This document shows, piece after piece, positions 4,301-9,595 of a stretch of DNA of 9,595 nt. The notes below the pieces were generated by a model. That model saw only the letters and a list, made by a program, of their open reading frames with translations. It was not told where the DNA came from and ran no database searches. Source of the stretch: Butyricicoccus sp. (GTDB taxonomy: Bacteria > Bacillota > Clostridia > Oscillospirales > Butyricicoccaceae); NCBI GenBank assembly GCA_031293105.1, contig JAUMSA010000100.1, positions 1 through 9,595 on the forward strand, written 5' to 3'. Both the position numbers and the translations under genes were made by a program. Position 1 is the first letter of the stretch; the number at the start of each line of letters is the position of its first letter.

Positions 4301-5473
4301 ATGCTTCTGAGTCTTGCTTTTCTGTTCCTGCTGGGGCTGGCGCTCGGCCAGCTCTGCGTGCGGCTGCACCTGCCCGCCCTGGTCGGGTATATCGCGGCCG
4401 GCATCCTGCTCGGCCCTGATGTGCTGGGCGCCCTGCAACCGGACTTTCTCGCCCTGTCGGCCGAACTGCGGCGGCTGGCGCTCATCGTCATCCTGCTGCG
4501 CGCCGGACTAGCGCTCGATCTGGGCGCGCTCAAAAAAGTGGGCCGACCGGCTGTTTTGCTGTGTTTTGTGCCCGCGTGCTTTGAAATGGTGGGCTGCATC
4601 GTGCTCGCGCCCCCGCTGCTTGGCCTAAGCCGCCTGGAAGCCGCCCTGCTGGGGGCGGTCATCGCGGCGGTATCGCCTGCCGTCGTTGTGCCGCGTATGC
4701 TTTCGCTCATCGAGCGTGGGCTGGGCACCGGCCACGCCATCCCCCAGATGATTCTGGCGGGCGCCTCGGTGGACGACGTGTTTGTTCTGGTCATGTTTTC
4801 GGCGTTCTGCTCCATGCTGTCGGGCGGCGGCTTCTCCCCGCTGACGCTGGCCCGTGTGCCGGTATCCATCGTGCTGGGCTGCGCCGCCGGACTGATCATC
4901 GGTGTGCTGTTTGTCGCCTTTTTCCGCCGTGTGCTGCTGCGCACAACCGCCAAACTGCTGGTACTGCTCGCGCTCTGCTTCCTGCTGATGACGCTGGAAG
5001 ATATCAGCCCCATTCCCTTCTCGGGCATGCTGGCCGTCATGGTGCTGGGTATCACCATCCTGCGGCGGGACGCTGCCTTGGCGCAGGCCTTTTCGGCCAA
5101 ATTGGGGTCGATTTGGGTGGCTGCCGAGCTGATTTTGTTCGCGCTGGTCGGCGCTGCCGTCGATCTGGCCTATGTCCGGATGGCCGGCCTGGCAGCTATT
5201 GCGCTGGTGCTGGGCGCGCTGGTCTTCCGCATGGTAGGCGTGGGAGTATCGGTGACCGGCACGGCTCTGACCCCACGCGAGCGGCTGTTTTCCATGTTTG
5301 CCTACTCGCCCAAGGCCACCGTGCAGGCGGCCATCGGCGGCGTCCCGCTCGCCATGGGCTTTGCCTGCGGCCACACGGTGCTGACCGCCGCCGTGCTGTC
5401 CATCCTTCTGACCGCCCCGCTCGGCGCCTTCCTAATTGATCATTTTGCCGAAAAACTGTTGTCGAAATCGTAA
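4301..5473 (+). CDS. Cation:proton antiporter, CPA superfamily, under fluoride riboswitch control
   Basis: The inner-membrane protein of 390 residues has about 11-13 hydrophobic segments and no C-terminal cytoplasmic nucleotide-binding domain. Family signs are GYIAAGILLGPDVLG (29-43), LRAGLALDLGAL (66-77), VSPAVVVPRML (124-134), the ion-binding pair in GASVDDVFVL (154-163, D158 and D159), and the late motif YSPKATVQAAIGGVPLA (335-351). The paired Asp suggests an electrogenic exchanger. The ATG start follows GAAAGGA (4283-4289) with an 11-nt spacer. Antiporter genes are known members of fluoride riboswitch regulons beside the CrcB/Fluc and CLC-F exporters. The likely job is to relieve fluoride stress, either by restoring pH and cation balance after HF entry or, less certainly, by moving fluoride itself. 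No exporter of the known fluoride classes is in the window. Confidence 0.88.
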   Translation: MLLSLAFLFLLGLALGQLCVRLHLPALVGYIAAGILLGPDVLGALQPDFLALSAELRRLALIVILLRAGLALDLGALKKVGRPAVLLCFVPACFEMVGCIVLAPPLLGLSRLEAALLGAVIAAVSPAVVVPRMLSLIERGLGTGHAIPQMILAGASVDDVFVLVMFSAFCSMLSGGGFSPLTLARVPVSIVLGCAAGLIIGVLFVAFFRRVLLRTTAKLLVLLALCFLLMTLEDISPIPFSGMLAVMVLGITILRRDAALAQAFSAKLGSIWVAAELILFALVGAAVDLAYVRMAGLAAIALVLGALVFRMVGVGVSVTGTALTPRERLFSMFAYSPKATVQAAIGGVPLAMGFACGHTVLTAAVLSILLTAPLGAFLIDHFAEKLLSKS

Positions 5474-5487
5474 AAGTTTGCTATAAT
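5459..5487 (+). promoter_or_regulatory. Promoter inside the antiporter 3' end
   Basis: -35 TTGTCG (5459-5464), 17-bp spacer, -10 TATAAT (5482-5487). The -35 lies in the last codons of the antiporter, so the following membrane-protein gene can be transcribed without fluoride as well as by read-through from the riboswitch promoter. Confidence 0.75.
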
Positions 5488-5521
5488 TGACCTATCCCCG
5501 CAGAAAGGACGTGTAACGACG

Positions 5522-5887
5522 ATGGAAGAGAAAGAAGCCCGCACTGCGCCACAGGCAGAAACCGAGGAAGTCCCCACGCCGGTGGATCAGACAGCGGACA
5601 TTTCCGATACACCGGGCGAGGCTGAAGAAGCACCCCAGGAGGATAAGCAGCTGTATTTTGGCCGGTTTACCGCCGGGGTTTGGCATGGCGGCATTCTGGG
5701 CTTGGCGCTTGGCTATATCCTCATTGGCGTCCTCGGCCTGCTGGACAGCAAATTTTCGTTTGGCATCCGTGGTATTTTGGAAAACCCCATCTTCAAATAT
5801 GGCCTGATGGTCGTTTTGATGTATGTTTTGGGCAAACTGGGTGGCCATATCGAAAAGCAGCGTGAAAATGAATCGGCGCAAGACTGA
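5522..5887 (+). CDS. Small membrane protein with acidic N-terminus, function unknown
   Basis: The 121-residue protein is not recognised as a named family. Residues 1-43 are strongly acidic and rich in Glu, Pro, Thr and Ala, so they are probably disordered and cytoplasmic. Two hydrophobic stretches follow, about 52-74 (GVWHGGILGLALGYILIGVL) and about 90-107 (FKYGLMVVLMYVLGKLG), joined by a short loop, and then a charged end. The ATG start is 12 nt after GAAAGGA (5503-5509). The ten bases GAAAGGACGT before this gene are identical to those before the antiporter. The gene lies 48 nt after the antiporter with its own promoter and ends in a terminator. It could accompany the antiporter, but nothing shows this directly. 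Confidence 0.75.
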   Translation: MEEKEARTAPQAETEEVPTPVDQTADISDTPGEAEEAPQEDKQLYFGRFTAGVWHGGILGLALGYILIGVLGLLDSKFSFGIRGILENPIFKYGLMVVLMYVLGKLGGHIEKQRENESAQD

Positions 5888-5893
5888 CCCCTT

Positions 5894-5922
5894 CCCCGCC
5901 GGGACCTCCCGGCGGGGTTTTT
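5894..5922 (+). terminator. GC-rich terminator after the small membrane protein
   Basis: CCCCGCCGGGA (5894-5904) pairs perfectly with TCCCGGCGGGG (5907-5917) around CC, followed by five T. The next gene starts 26 nt later with no room for a promoter. Confidence 0.92.
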
Positions 5923-5947
5923 CATGGCACACACAGGAGGTATATTC

Positions 5948-6439
5948 ATGAATCTCATTCATCGCGTTTTGGAAGAAATGATTCGGTTTGATGCCGGCGA
6001 CCCCCGCCGCATCCAGCATTTTCTCAAGGTTTGGGGCTTTGCCAAATGGATTGGCGAAAACGAAGGCCTGGATGCGCAAACCCAATGTACTTTAGAGGTC
6101 ACCGCACTGGTGCACGACATCGGCATCCACCCGGCCGAGCAGAAATATGGCCGCTGCGACGGTAAATTGCAGGAACAGGAAGGCCCAGCCCCGGCGCGCC
6201 AACTGCTGCAAGCGCTGGGCGCGGACGATGCCCTCATCGACCGGGTGTGCTATCTGGTGGGGCACCATCACACCTACCACGAAATCCAGGGGCTGGATTA
6301 TCAAATCCTGGTGGAGGCCGATTTCCTGGTCAATCTGTACGAGGACGGCGTCTCGACCGACGCGGTACAGGCGGCGCTCACCCGCGTTTTCCGTACGGCA
6401 AGCGGCATCCAGCTTTGCCGTCAGATGTTTGGTCTATAA
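5948..6439 (+). CDS. HD-domain metal-dependent phosphohydrolase
   Basis: The 163-residue soluble protein has HD-superfamily layout: RIQHFLKV (21-28, first metal His24), the core ALVHDIGIH (53-61, H56 and D57), VGHHHTYHEI (104-113) with three consecutive histidines, and EADFLVNLYEDG (123-134, final metal ligand D125). This ligand set supports a phosphohydrolase of nucleotides or related phosphates; the substrate cannot be told from the sequence. ATG 5948 is preferred over the upstream ATG 5924 because AGGAGG (5935-5940) precedes it at good spacing and the earlier ATG overlaps the terminator tail region. Transcription probably comes by read-through of the 5894-5922 terminator, as no promoter fits between. 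Confidence 0.88.
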   Translation: MNLIHRVLEEMIRFDAGDPRRIQHFLKVWGFAKWIGENEGLDAQTQCTLEVTALVHDIGIHPAEQKYGRCDGKLQEQEGPAPARQLLQALGADDALIDRVCYLVGHHHTYHEIQGLDYQILVEADFLVNLYEDGVSTDAVQAALTRVFRTASGIQLCRQMFGL

Positions 6440-6473
6440 AAAAACGGGCGGAATGCGTTCCGCCCGTTTTTTT
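6438..6473. terminator. Bidirectional terminator between HD gene and micro-ORF
   Basis: Seven A and CGGGCGGAA (6438-6453) pair perfectly with TTCCGCCCG and seven T (6458-6473) around TGCG. It overlaps the HD stop codon on the plus strand and the stop of the minus-strand 36-codon gene. Confidence 0.93.
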
Positions 6474-6582
6474 ACTTGTTCTTGCGGCGGCACATCGCCA
6501 GACCGGCGTTCATCACACCGTTGGCCAGCGCCATGGAGTCACAAATTTCAGCCAGACGGCCAAGACGAGTCTTTTTGTTCAT
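6472..6582 (-). CDS. 36-residue conserved-looking micro-protein, function unknown
   Basis: A complete small gene on the minus strand. The ATG at 6582 follows GGGAGG (6592-6597) at 9 nt, 36 codons run to TAA at 6472, the promoter is at 6649-6676, and the bidirectional terminator lies immediately after. The peptide begins MNKKTRLGRLAEICDSM and ends AMCRRKNK: a basic start, a central helix-prone Ala/Leu/Met/Gly segment with two cysteines (14 and 31), and a strongly basic end. Its GC-rich codon use matches the neighbouring genes, unlike spurious frames. The net charge is clearly positive. I do not recognise a family. Nucleic-acid binding, membrane-surface or toxin-like roles are all possible guesses. 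The complete set of expression signals is the main evidence that it is real. Confidence 0.72.
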   Translation of the reverse strand: MNKKTRLGRLAEICDSMALANGVMNAGLAMCRRKNK

Positions 6583-6648
6583 TTCTACTTTCCTCCCTTG
6601 CATCGATGCTTCCCGTCCATGTGGCGCATCGTTCTTGTGATTGCTTCT

Positions 6649-6676
6649 ATTATAATCGATTTTGCGCAGAATTCAA
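6649..6676 (-). promoter_or_regulatory. Promoter of the 36-residue micro-gene
   Basis: On the minus strand -35 TTGAAT (6671-6676) and -10 TATAAT (6649-6654) are separated by 16 bp. The leader of about 60 nt contains the palindrome GCATCGATGC (6600-6609). Confidence 0.72.
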
Positions 6677-6871
6677 CCGTATTTTTCGCTAATATCGTCC
6701 TATATTTTTCTTGATTTTTTGTATCCGAAGCTATGGTTTTTCAATGCTTTTCACAGTCTTTATGTTGTGCTTTTATATTTCCACTTCTCTGCGCAGGAGC
6801 GAACCGCATCCAAGGAGAACCGCCGGTTTTGCATCCCTTCGGTTTGCCAAGACTAACAAGCTGCTGAAACA
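6677..6871. other. Intergenic region before mrp
   Basis: I see no gene here. The left half is T-rich. The right half (about 6795-6860) is GC-rich with repeated elements: GAACCGC (6800-6806) against GAACCGCC (6817-6824), GCATCC twice (6805-6810 and 6831-6836), and the small palindrome AACCGCCGGTT (6818-6828). No ORF with a ribosome binding site and no terminator were found. Confidence 0.45.
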
Positions 6872-6900
6872 TTGATAAACCGCCCCAAATGCGGTATACT
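6872..6900 (+). promoter_or_regulatory. Promoter of the mrp-nifX-like operon
   Basis: -35 TTGATA (6872-6877), 17-bp spacer, -10 TATACT (6895-6900), giving a leader of about 30 nt. The ATG at 6889 in the same frame as mrp lies inside this promoter and so cannot be the start. Confidence 0.85.
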
Positions 6901-6936
6901 AGGGATAATCGTACATCAAAAGGAGTTGTTTTAACC

Positions 6937-7758
6937 ATGGGTTGCTCGCACAACTGCGAATCCTGCTCGGGTTCCTGCGGCCAGCCGGAAAGCCTGCTCG
7001 TCGCACCCAATAAACTTTCGACCATAAACAAGGTCATTGCCGTGGTTTCCGGGAAGGGCGGCGTGGGCAAGAGCCTGGCCACCTCCATGCTGGCGGTCGG
7101 CATGTGCCGCAAGGGCTATCACACGGCCATTCTGGACGCCGACATCACCGGCCCGTCCATTCCGAAGGCATTCGGCATGAGCGGCAAGCTGGAAGGCTGC
7201 GAAGAAGGCATCCTGCCCAAGACCACGGACACCGGCATTGATATGATCTCGATCAACTTCGTGCTCGACCATGCCGATGACCCGGTCATCTACCGCGGCC
7301 CGATTATCGCCGAAACGGTCAAGCAGTTCTGGTCGGATGTCATCTGGCAGGACGTGGACTATATGTTTGTCGATATGCCTCCCGGAACCGGCGACGTACC
7401 GCTGACCGTGTTCCAGTCCATCCCGGTGGACGGCATCATCGTCATGACCTCTCCCCAGGATTTGGTCAGCATGATCGTCGGCAAGGCGGTCAAGATGGCC
7501 AAGATGATGGATATTCCGATTCTGGGCATCATCGAAAATTACAGCTATCTGGCTTGCCCGGACTGCGGCAAGAAGATCGAACTGTTCGGCAAGAGCAAGG
7601 TCGATGCGGTTGCCGCCGAATACGAGCTGCCGGTGCTGGCCAAGCTGCCGCTTGACCCCAAGCTGGCCGAAGCGGTCGACCGGGGCGAAATCGAGGATGT
7701 CAAGCTCCCCGATGAACTGCACGGCGCGATGAAAGCGCTCGAAGCGCTGCGTTCGTAA
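6937..7758 (+). CDS. mrp: Mrp/NBP35-type Fe-S cluster carrier ATPase
   Basis: Cytoplasmic P-loop ATPase that carries and transfers iron-sulfur clusters to apo-proteins. The 273-residue product opens with a cysteine motif, C3-x3-C7-x2-C10-x3-C14, typical of NBP35-like members. The deviant Walker A GKGGVGKS is at 39-46 with the signature lysine. The conserved DADITGPSIP (67-76), DMPPGTGDVPLTV (146-158) and CPDC (207-210, the bridging cluster ligands of the dimer) follow in order. The start at ATG 6937 follows AAAGGAG (6919-6925) by 11 nt. The gene is the first of a two-gene operon; the partner begins 12 nt after its stop, with the ribosome site AAAGGAG overlapping the stop codon. The close coupling suggests joint action in Fe-S supply. 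Confidence 0.95.
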   Translation: MGCSHNCESCSGSCGQPESLLVAPNKLSTINKVIAVVSGKGGVGKSLATSMLAVGMCRKGYHTAILDADITGPSIPKAFGMSGKLEGCEEGILPKTTDTGIDMISINFVLDHADDPVIYRGPIIAETVKQFWSDVIWQDVDYMFVDMPPGTGDVPLTVFQSIPVDGIIVMTSPQDLVSMIVGKAVKMAKMMDIPILGIIENYSYLACPDCGKKIELFGKSKVDAVAAEYELPVLAKLPLDPKLAEAVDRGEIEDVKLPDELHGAMKALEALRS

Positions 7759-7770
7759 AGGAGTGACGGC

Positions 7771-8217
7771 ATGATGAAGATCGCCATCGCATACCAGGAC
7801 GGCGCGGTTACCGACGCGCACGCCTGCGCCGAATACCTGATTGTCACCGCCGAAAACGGCCAGCCGACCGCCAAGGAGCTCGTGCGCGCGCCGGGCAGCG
7901 GCGCGACCTCCATGCTGACCTTTCTGAGCATGGTGCAGGCCGATGTATTCATCTGCGGCGCGCTGGGTGTGGCGCTGCGCAACGCGCTGGAAATGCTCGG
8001 CGTGGTGCTGGTGCCGGGCGTGACCGGTGCGGCTGAGGAAGCGGCCGCCAAGTTCCTGGTCGGTGAAAAGCAGGGCGACCCCGGCATTTTGGAAATCTGC
8101 CGCGAAGAGGACCCCGATGACCCGATGTCCTGCATGCACGACTGTTCCAAGTGCGCAGGCTGCGGCCCCCTCCGTGTGCCCGAGGAAGCGAGGAAAAACC
8201 TGCCGGACGTGCATTAA
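7771..8217 (+). CDS. NifX/NifB-family (dinitrogenase Fe-Mo cofactor fold) protein with cysteine tail
   Basis: The 148-residue protein has the small ribonuclease-H-like fold of the NifX/NafY/NifB-C-terminal family, here far from any nitrogenase gene. Residues 1-100 show the family pattern: MKIAIAYQDGAVTDAHACAE at the start, a middle ADVFICGALGVALRNALEMLGV (57-78), and VPGVTGAAEEAAAKFL (81-96). Residues 110-131 add cysteines C110, C121, C125, C128 and C131 (C-x3-C-x2-C-x2-C), a probable cluster-binding tail. Stand-alone relatives in anaerobes often sit beside Mrp-type ATPases, as here, and are thought to take part in Fe-S or metal-cluster handling. ATG 7771 is favoured by the AAAGGAG at 7757-7763; ATG 7774 is an alternative. 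Nitrogen fixation should not be inferred. Confidence 0.88.
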   Translation: MMKIAIAYQDGAVTDAHACAEYLIVTAENGQPTAKELVRAPGSGATSMLTFLSMVQADVFICGALGVALRNALEMLGVVLVPGVTGAAEEAAAKFLVGEKQGDPGILEICREEDPDDPMSCMHDCSKCAGCGPLRVPEEARKNLPDVH

Positions 8218-8223
8218 AACAGC

Positions 8224-8264
8224 AATCCCCCGCATACCTAGAAAGGTGTGCGGGGGATTTTTTT
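8224..8264. terminator. Bidirectional terminator between the nifX-like and zinc-ribbon genes
   Basis: The arms 8224-8238 and 8245-8259 pair over 15 bp with one T-G pair around a 6-nt loop, followed by seven T (8258-8264). The stop codon of the minus-strand zinc-ribbon gene (8263-8265) overlaps the T-run, so the structure is shared by convergent genes. The A-rich left flank is short, so termination on the minus strand is probably weaker. Confidence 0.88.
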
Positions 8265-8688
8265 ACTCACCCAGTTTGCTGCCGCAGTTGACGCAGAAGC
8301 GCGCACCCGGCTGGTTTTTGGTGCCGCAGTCCGGGCAGAACAGCCCGGGCGCTTGGGCGGCAGCCGGTGCGGCCCCGGTCGCCGGAGCCGATGTGCCCAA
8401 AAGCTGCTGCTCCTCGGCGCGCACCTGCTCGATGCGGCGGTTCAGCTCCTCCACCGTCTTTTCCACGCCGCTGATCTCGCCGCAAAGCTGCTCAAACCGC
8501 TCGCGATCCATCGCGCCGTTCTTCCACATGGTGTACATCTCTTGGCCAAGGTTACTGAGCATGGTCGTCTGCTGCTTTTGCAGGCCCTGAATCTGGGCTT
8601 TGATGCGGCTGATCTCGACCATAGATTCCGATTTGACACTGACCGTGGCCAAACCGCGGTCAAACGTGCTCTTGATTTTTTCCAGCAT
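8263..8688 (-). CDS. Coiled-coil protein with C-terminal zinc ribbon
   Basis: The 141-residue soluble protein has three parts. Residues 1-97 are a charged helical region, from MLEKIKSTFDRGLATVSVKS through IKAQIQGLQKQQ to VEELNRRIEQVRAEEQQLL, with heptad-like spacing that predicts a coiled coil. Residues 98-116 form an Ala/Pro linker. Residues 118-135 are a zinc ribbon, CPDC (118-121) and CVNC (132-135), of the kind found in small adaptor or membrane-tethered proteins. The open frame extends further upstream, but ATG 8688 is the likely start because a recognisable helix begins there and a purine-rich AGGG site precedes it; a weak site leaves some doubt. It is divergent from the ABC ATPase. Function is unknown; a scaffolding role is a guess. 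Confidence 0.78.
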   Translation of the reverse strand: MLEKIKSTFDRGLATVSVKSESMVEISRIKAQIQGLQKQQTTMLSNLGQEMYTMWKNGAMDRERFEQLCGEISGVEKTVEELNRRIEQVRAEEQQLLGTSAPATGAAPAAAQAPGLFCPDCGTKNQPGARFCVNCGSKLGE

Positions 8689-8752
8689 ATCATATCCCTG
8701 CCTTCTATCGTGTTCGGGCATCCCTCCGTGCTCCGACACCCCATTTTCCATT

Positions 8753-8782
8753 ATCATAGCATCAAAACCGCCCTCTTGTAAA
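8753..8782 (-). promoter_or_regulatory. Promoter of the zinc-ribbon gene
   Basis: On the minus strand -35 TTTACA (8777-8782), 18-bp spacer, -10 TATGAT (8753-8758). Transcription would begin near 8746, about 58 nt before the chosen start codon. Confidence 0.68.
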
Positions 8783-8856
8783 GCGTGGTTTCTGCAACAT
8801 TTTCGTTCCAATTCGGTTAAAAAACCACAGGAACTCTTTTCGTTAGAGCAAAATTT

Positions 8857-8865
8857 TGTTATAAT
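8857..8865 (+). promoter_or_regulatory. Extended -10 promoter of the ABC ATPase gene
   Basis: TG (8857-8858), one base, then TATAAT (8860-8865) is a full extended -10. The -35 position has only a weak TTTTCG (8837-8842). The leader is about 53 nt. Confidence 0.72.
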
Positions 8866-8924
8866 AAAGGTCACATGGGACCAAAGTGTCCATTCCATTC
8901 CCAAAGCAAAGGGGGCTTTTGTCG

Positions 8925-9566
8925 ATGCTTTCGGCCACAGGTCTGACCAAACGCTACAACGGGCAAATCGTTCTGCATCCGGCCAGTCTGACGCTTACCG
9001 CGGGGGAGGCGGTCGGTGTGGCAGGCGCCAACGGCTCGGGAAAATCCACCTTGCTCGCCATCCTGGCGCAGACGCTGGCGCCCGACGGCGGCACTATTGC
9101 CGAGGACGGGGTGTGTGTGCTGGGCGACCGCGCCTTTCTGCGGCAGCATGTAGGGTATGTCCCGCAGACCGACGCGCTCATCCCCGAACTGACCGTGACC
9201 GAGCAGCTTGCGCTTTGGCAGCGGCTGACCGGCCGTCCGGCCCGTTCCGACCGCGCACTTTGGGAATTGCTCGACCTGGATACCATGGGCAAAAAGCCCA
9301 TTTCCAAGCTCTCGGGCGGTATGCGCAAGCGGGTCAGCTTCGCGCTGGCGCTGGCCGGTTCGCCCCGTTACCTCATCATGGACGAGGCATTCGCGGCCTT
9401 GGACCGCGTATACCGCAGCCGTTTGGAAGCCTGGCTTGGCGACTACACCGCCGGGGGCGGCGCGCTTTTGTGGTGCAGCCATGAACCGGAGGAGCTAGAA
9501 CGCCTGTGCAGCCGGGTCATCACTTTGGAAGACGGACAAATTCTGCCCGCCCCTGTGTGTGTTTGA
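8925..9566 (+). CDS. ABC transporter ATP-binding protein
   Basis: The 213-residue ATPase subunit of an ABC transporter powers transport across the cytoplasmic membrane with a separate permease. All nucleotide-binding motifs are present and in order: Walker A GANGSGKST (34-42), Q-loop VPQTDALIPELTV (79-91), signature LSGGMRKR (129-136), Walker B YLIMDEAFAALD (149-160) and H-loop His186 in CSHEPEE. The Q-loop and signature resemble the CcmA/Nod-type export ATPases. ATG 8925 follows an AAGGGGGC purine tract at about 8909-8916; an in-frame GTG 8886 has no site. The next gene begins 17 nt after the stop with a strong AAAGGAGGAG, so the two are surely cotranscribed. The permease is presumably downstream; the substrate cannot be told. 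Confidence 0.92.
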   Translation: MLSATGLTKRYNGQIVLHPASLTLTAGEAVGVAGANGSGKSTLLAILAQTLAPDGGTIAEDGVCVLGDRAFLRQHVGYVPQTDALIPELTVTEQLALWQRLTGRPARSDRALWELLDLDTMGKKPISKLSGGMRKRVSFALALAGSPRYLIMDEAFAALDRVYRSRLEAWLGDYTAGGGALLWCSHEPEELERLCSRVITLEDGQILPAPVCV

Positions 9567-9583
9567 AAAGGAGGAGTTTTTTG

Positions 9584-9595
9584 ATGTTCTGTCCA
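9584..9595 (+). CDS. Start of next operon gene (partial), begins MFCP
   Basis: Only four codons are inside the window, encoding MFCP. AAAGGAGGAG at 9567-9576 gives a near-perfect ribosome binding site 7 nt before the ATG. Proteins beginning MFCP usually continue as a CxxC zinc ribbon, so the product may be a zinc-ribbon protein, possibly the membrane partner of the preceding ABC ATPase. This is inference from four residues. Confidence 0.6.

Noticed and set aside
4159..5374. Long minus-strand frames opposite the antiporter
   Set aside because: Composition is typical of antisense reading of a hydrophobic GC-rich gene, and there are no expression signals.
6795..6850. Minus strand reads GGCAAACC then GGGATGCAAAACC, recalling a cyclic-di-GMP-I riboswitch
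   Set aside because: The hairpin that should separate these blocks is reduced to three bases, the downstream half of the aptamer is not found, and no suitable minus-strand gene follows directly.
6889..6936. Upstream ATG extension of mrp
   Set aside because: It overlaps the -10 hexamer at 6895-6900 and has no ribosome site; ATG 6937 is well supported.
6931..8235. 434-codon minus-strand open frame
   Set aside because: It is the antisense shadow of the GC-rich mrp and nifX-like genes, whose families are certain. Its product is His/Gln/Arg-rich without domains.
8689..8904. N-terminal extension of the zinc-ribbon protein to 213 residues
   Set aside because: The added segment contains the gene's own likely promoter (8753-8782) and the divergent extended -10, and has unlikely composition.

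Overview
The window looks like a junction between a mobile, resistance-carrying element and the chromosome of a high-GC, low-motility-signal Firmicute, most likely a gut Clostridia/Oscillospirales bacterium. That placement is an inference from consensus sigma-A promoters, strong Shine-Dalgarno sites, U-tailed terminators, GC-rich coding and the family resemblance of the genes. No taxonomic marker gene is present.

Region 1 (about 1-1710) is accessory DNA. An AT-rich aminoglycoside 6-nucleotidyltransferase gene (ANT(6)-Ib-like) lies between GC-richer, palindrome-filled non-coding segments that resemble the transfer-origin and end regions of conjugative elements. The right edge of this DNA runs into the recognition-helix end of a minus-strand XRE-family regulator gene (1694-1831). 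Its reading frame stops just after the conserved SKWERG motif, so the gene is apparently cut by the insertion.

Region 2 (1832-2640) is chromosomal and mostly RNA. A minus-strand promoter drives tandem tRNA-Leu(UAG) and tRNA-Leu(CAG) genes that end in a strong terminator. Behind them is an orphan minus-strand terminator that may end a small RNA. A long leader then precedes the next gene.

Region 3 (2640-6439) is on the plus strand. It holds a TtcA-like tRNA-thiolation enzyme that seems to start at AUC, a PadR-type regulator, and then a perfect-consensus promoter followed by a fluoride (crcB-type) riboswitch with a transcription terminator. This riboswitch controls a 390-residue cation:proton antiporter. 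A small acidic-N-terminus membrane protein and an HD-domain hydrolase follow. A 36-residue minus-strand micro-ORF converges on the HD gene and shares its terminator.

Region 4 (6440-9595) holds an Mrp/NBP35-type Fe-S carrier ATPase coupled to a NifX/NifB-family protein with a cysteine-rich tail. A minus-strand coiled-coil zinc-ribbon protein converges on that pair. Divergent from the zinc-ribbon gene is an ABC transporter ATPase, followed by the first codons of a gene starting MFCP (probably another zinc-ribbon protein).

Functionally, the best-supported regulatory system is fluoride-sensing control of an ion antiporter. The best-supported protein partnership is the Mrp plus NifX-like Fe-S pair. 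The left third records an insertion of a resistance-bearing element next to leucine tRNAs.
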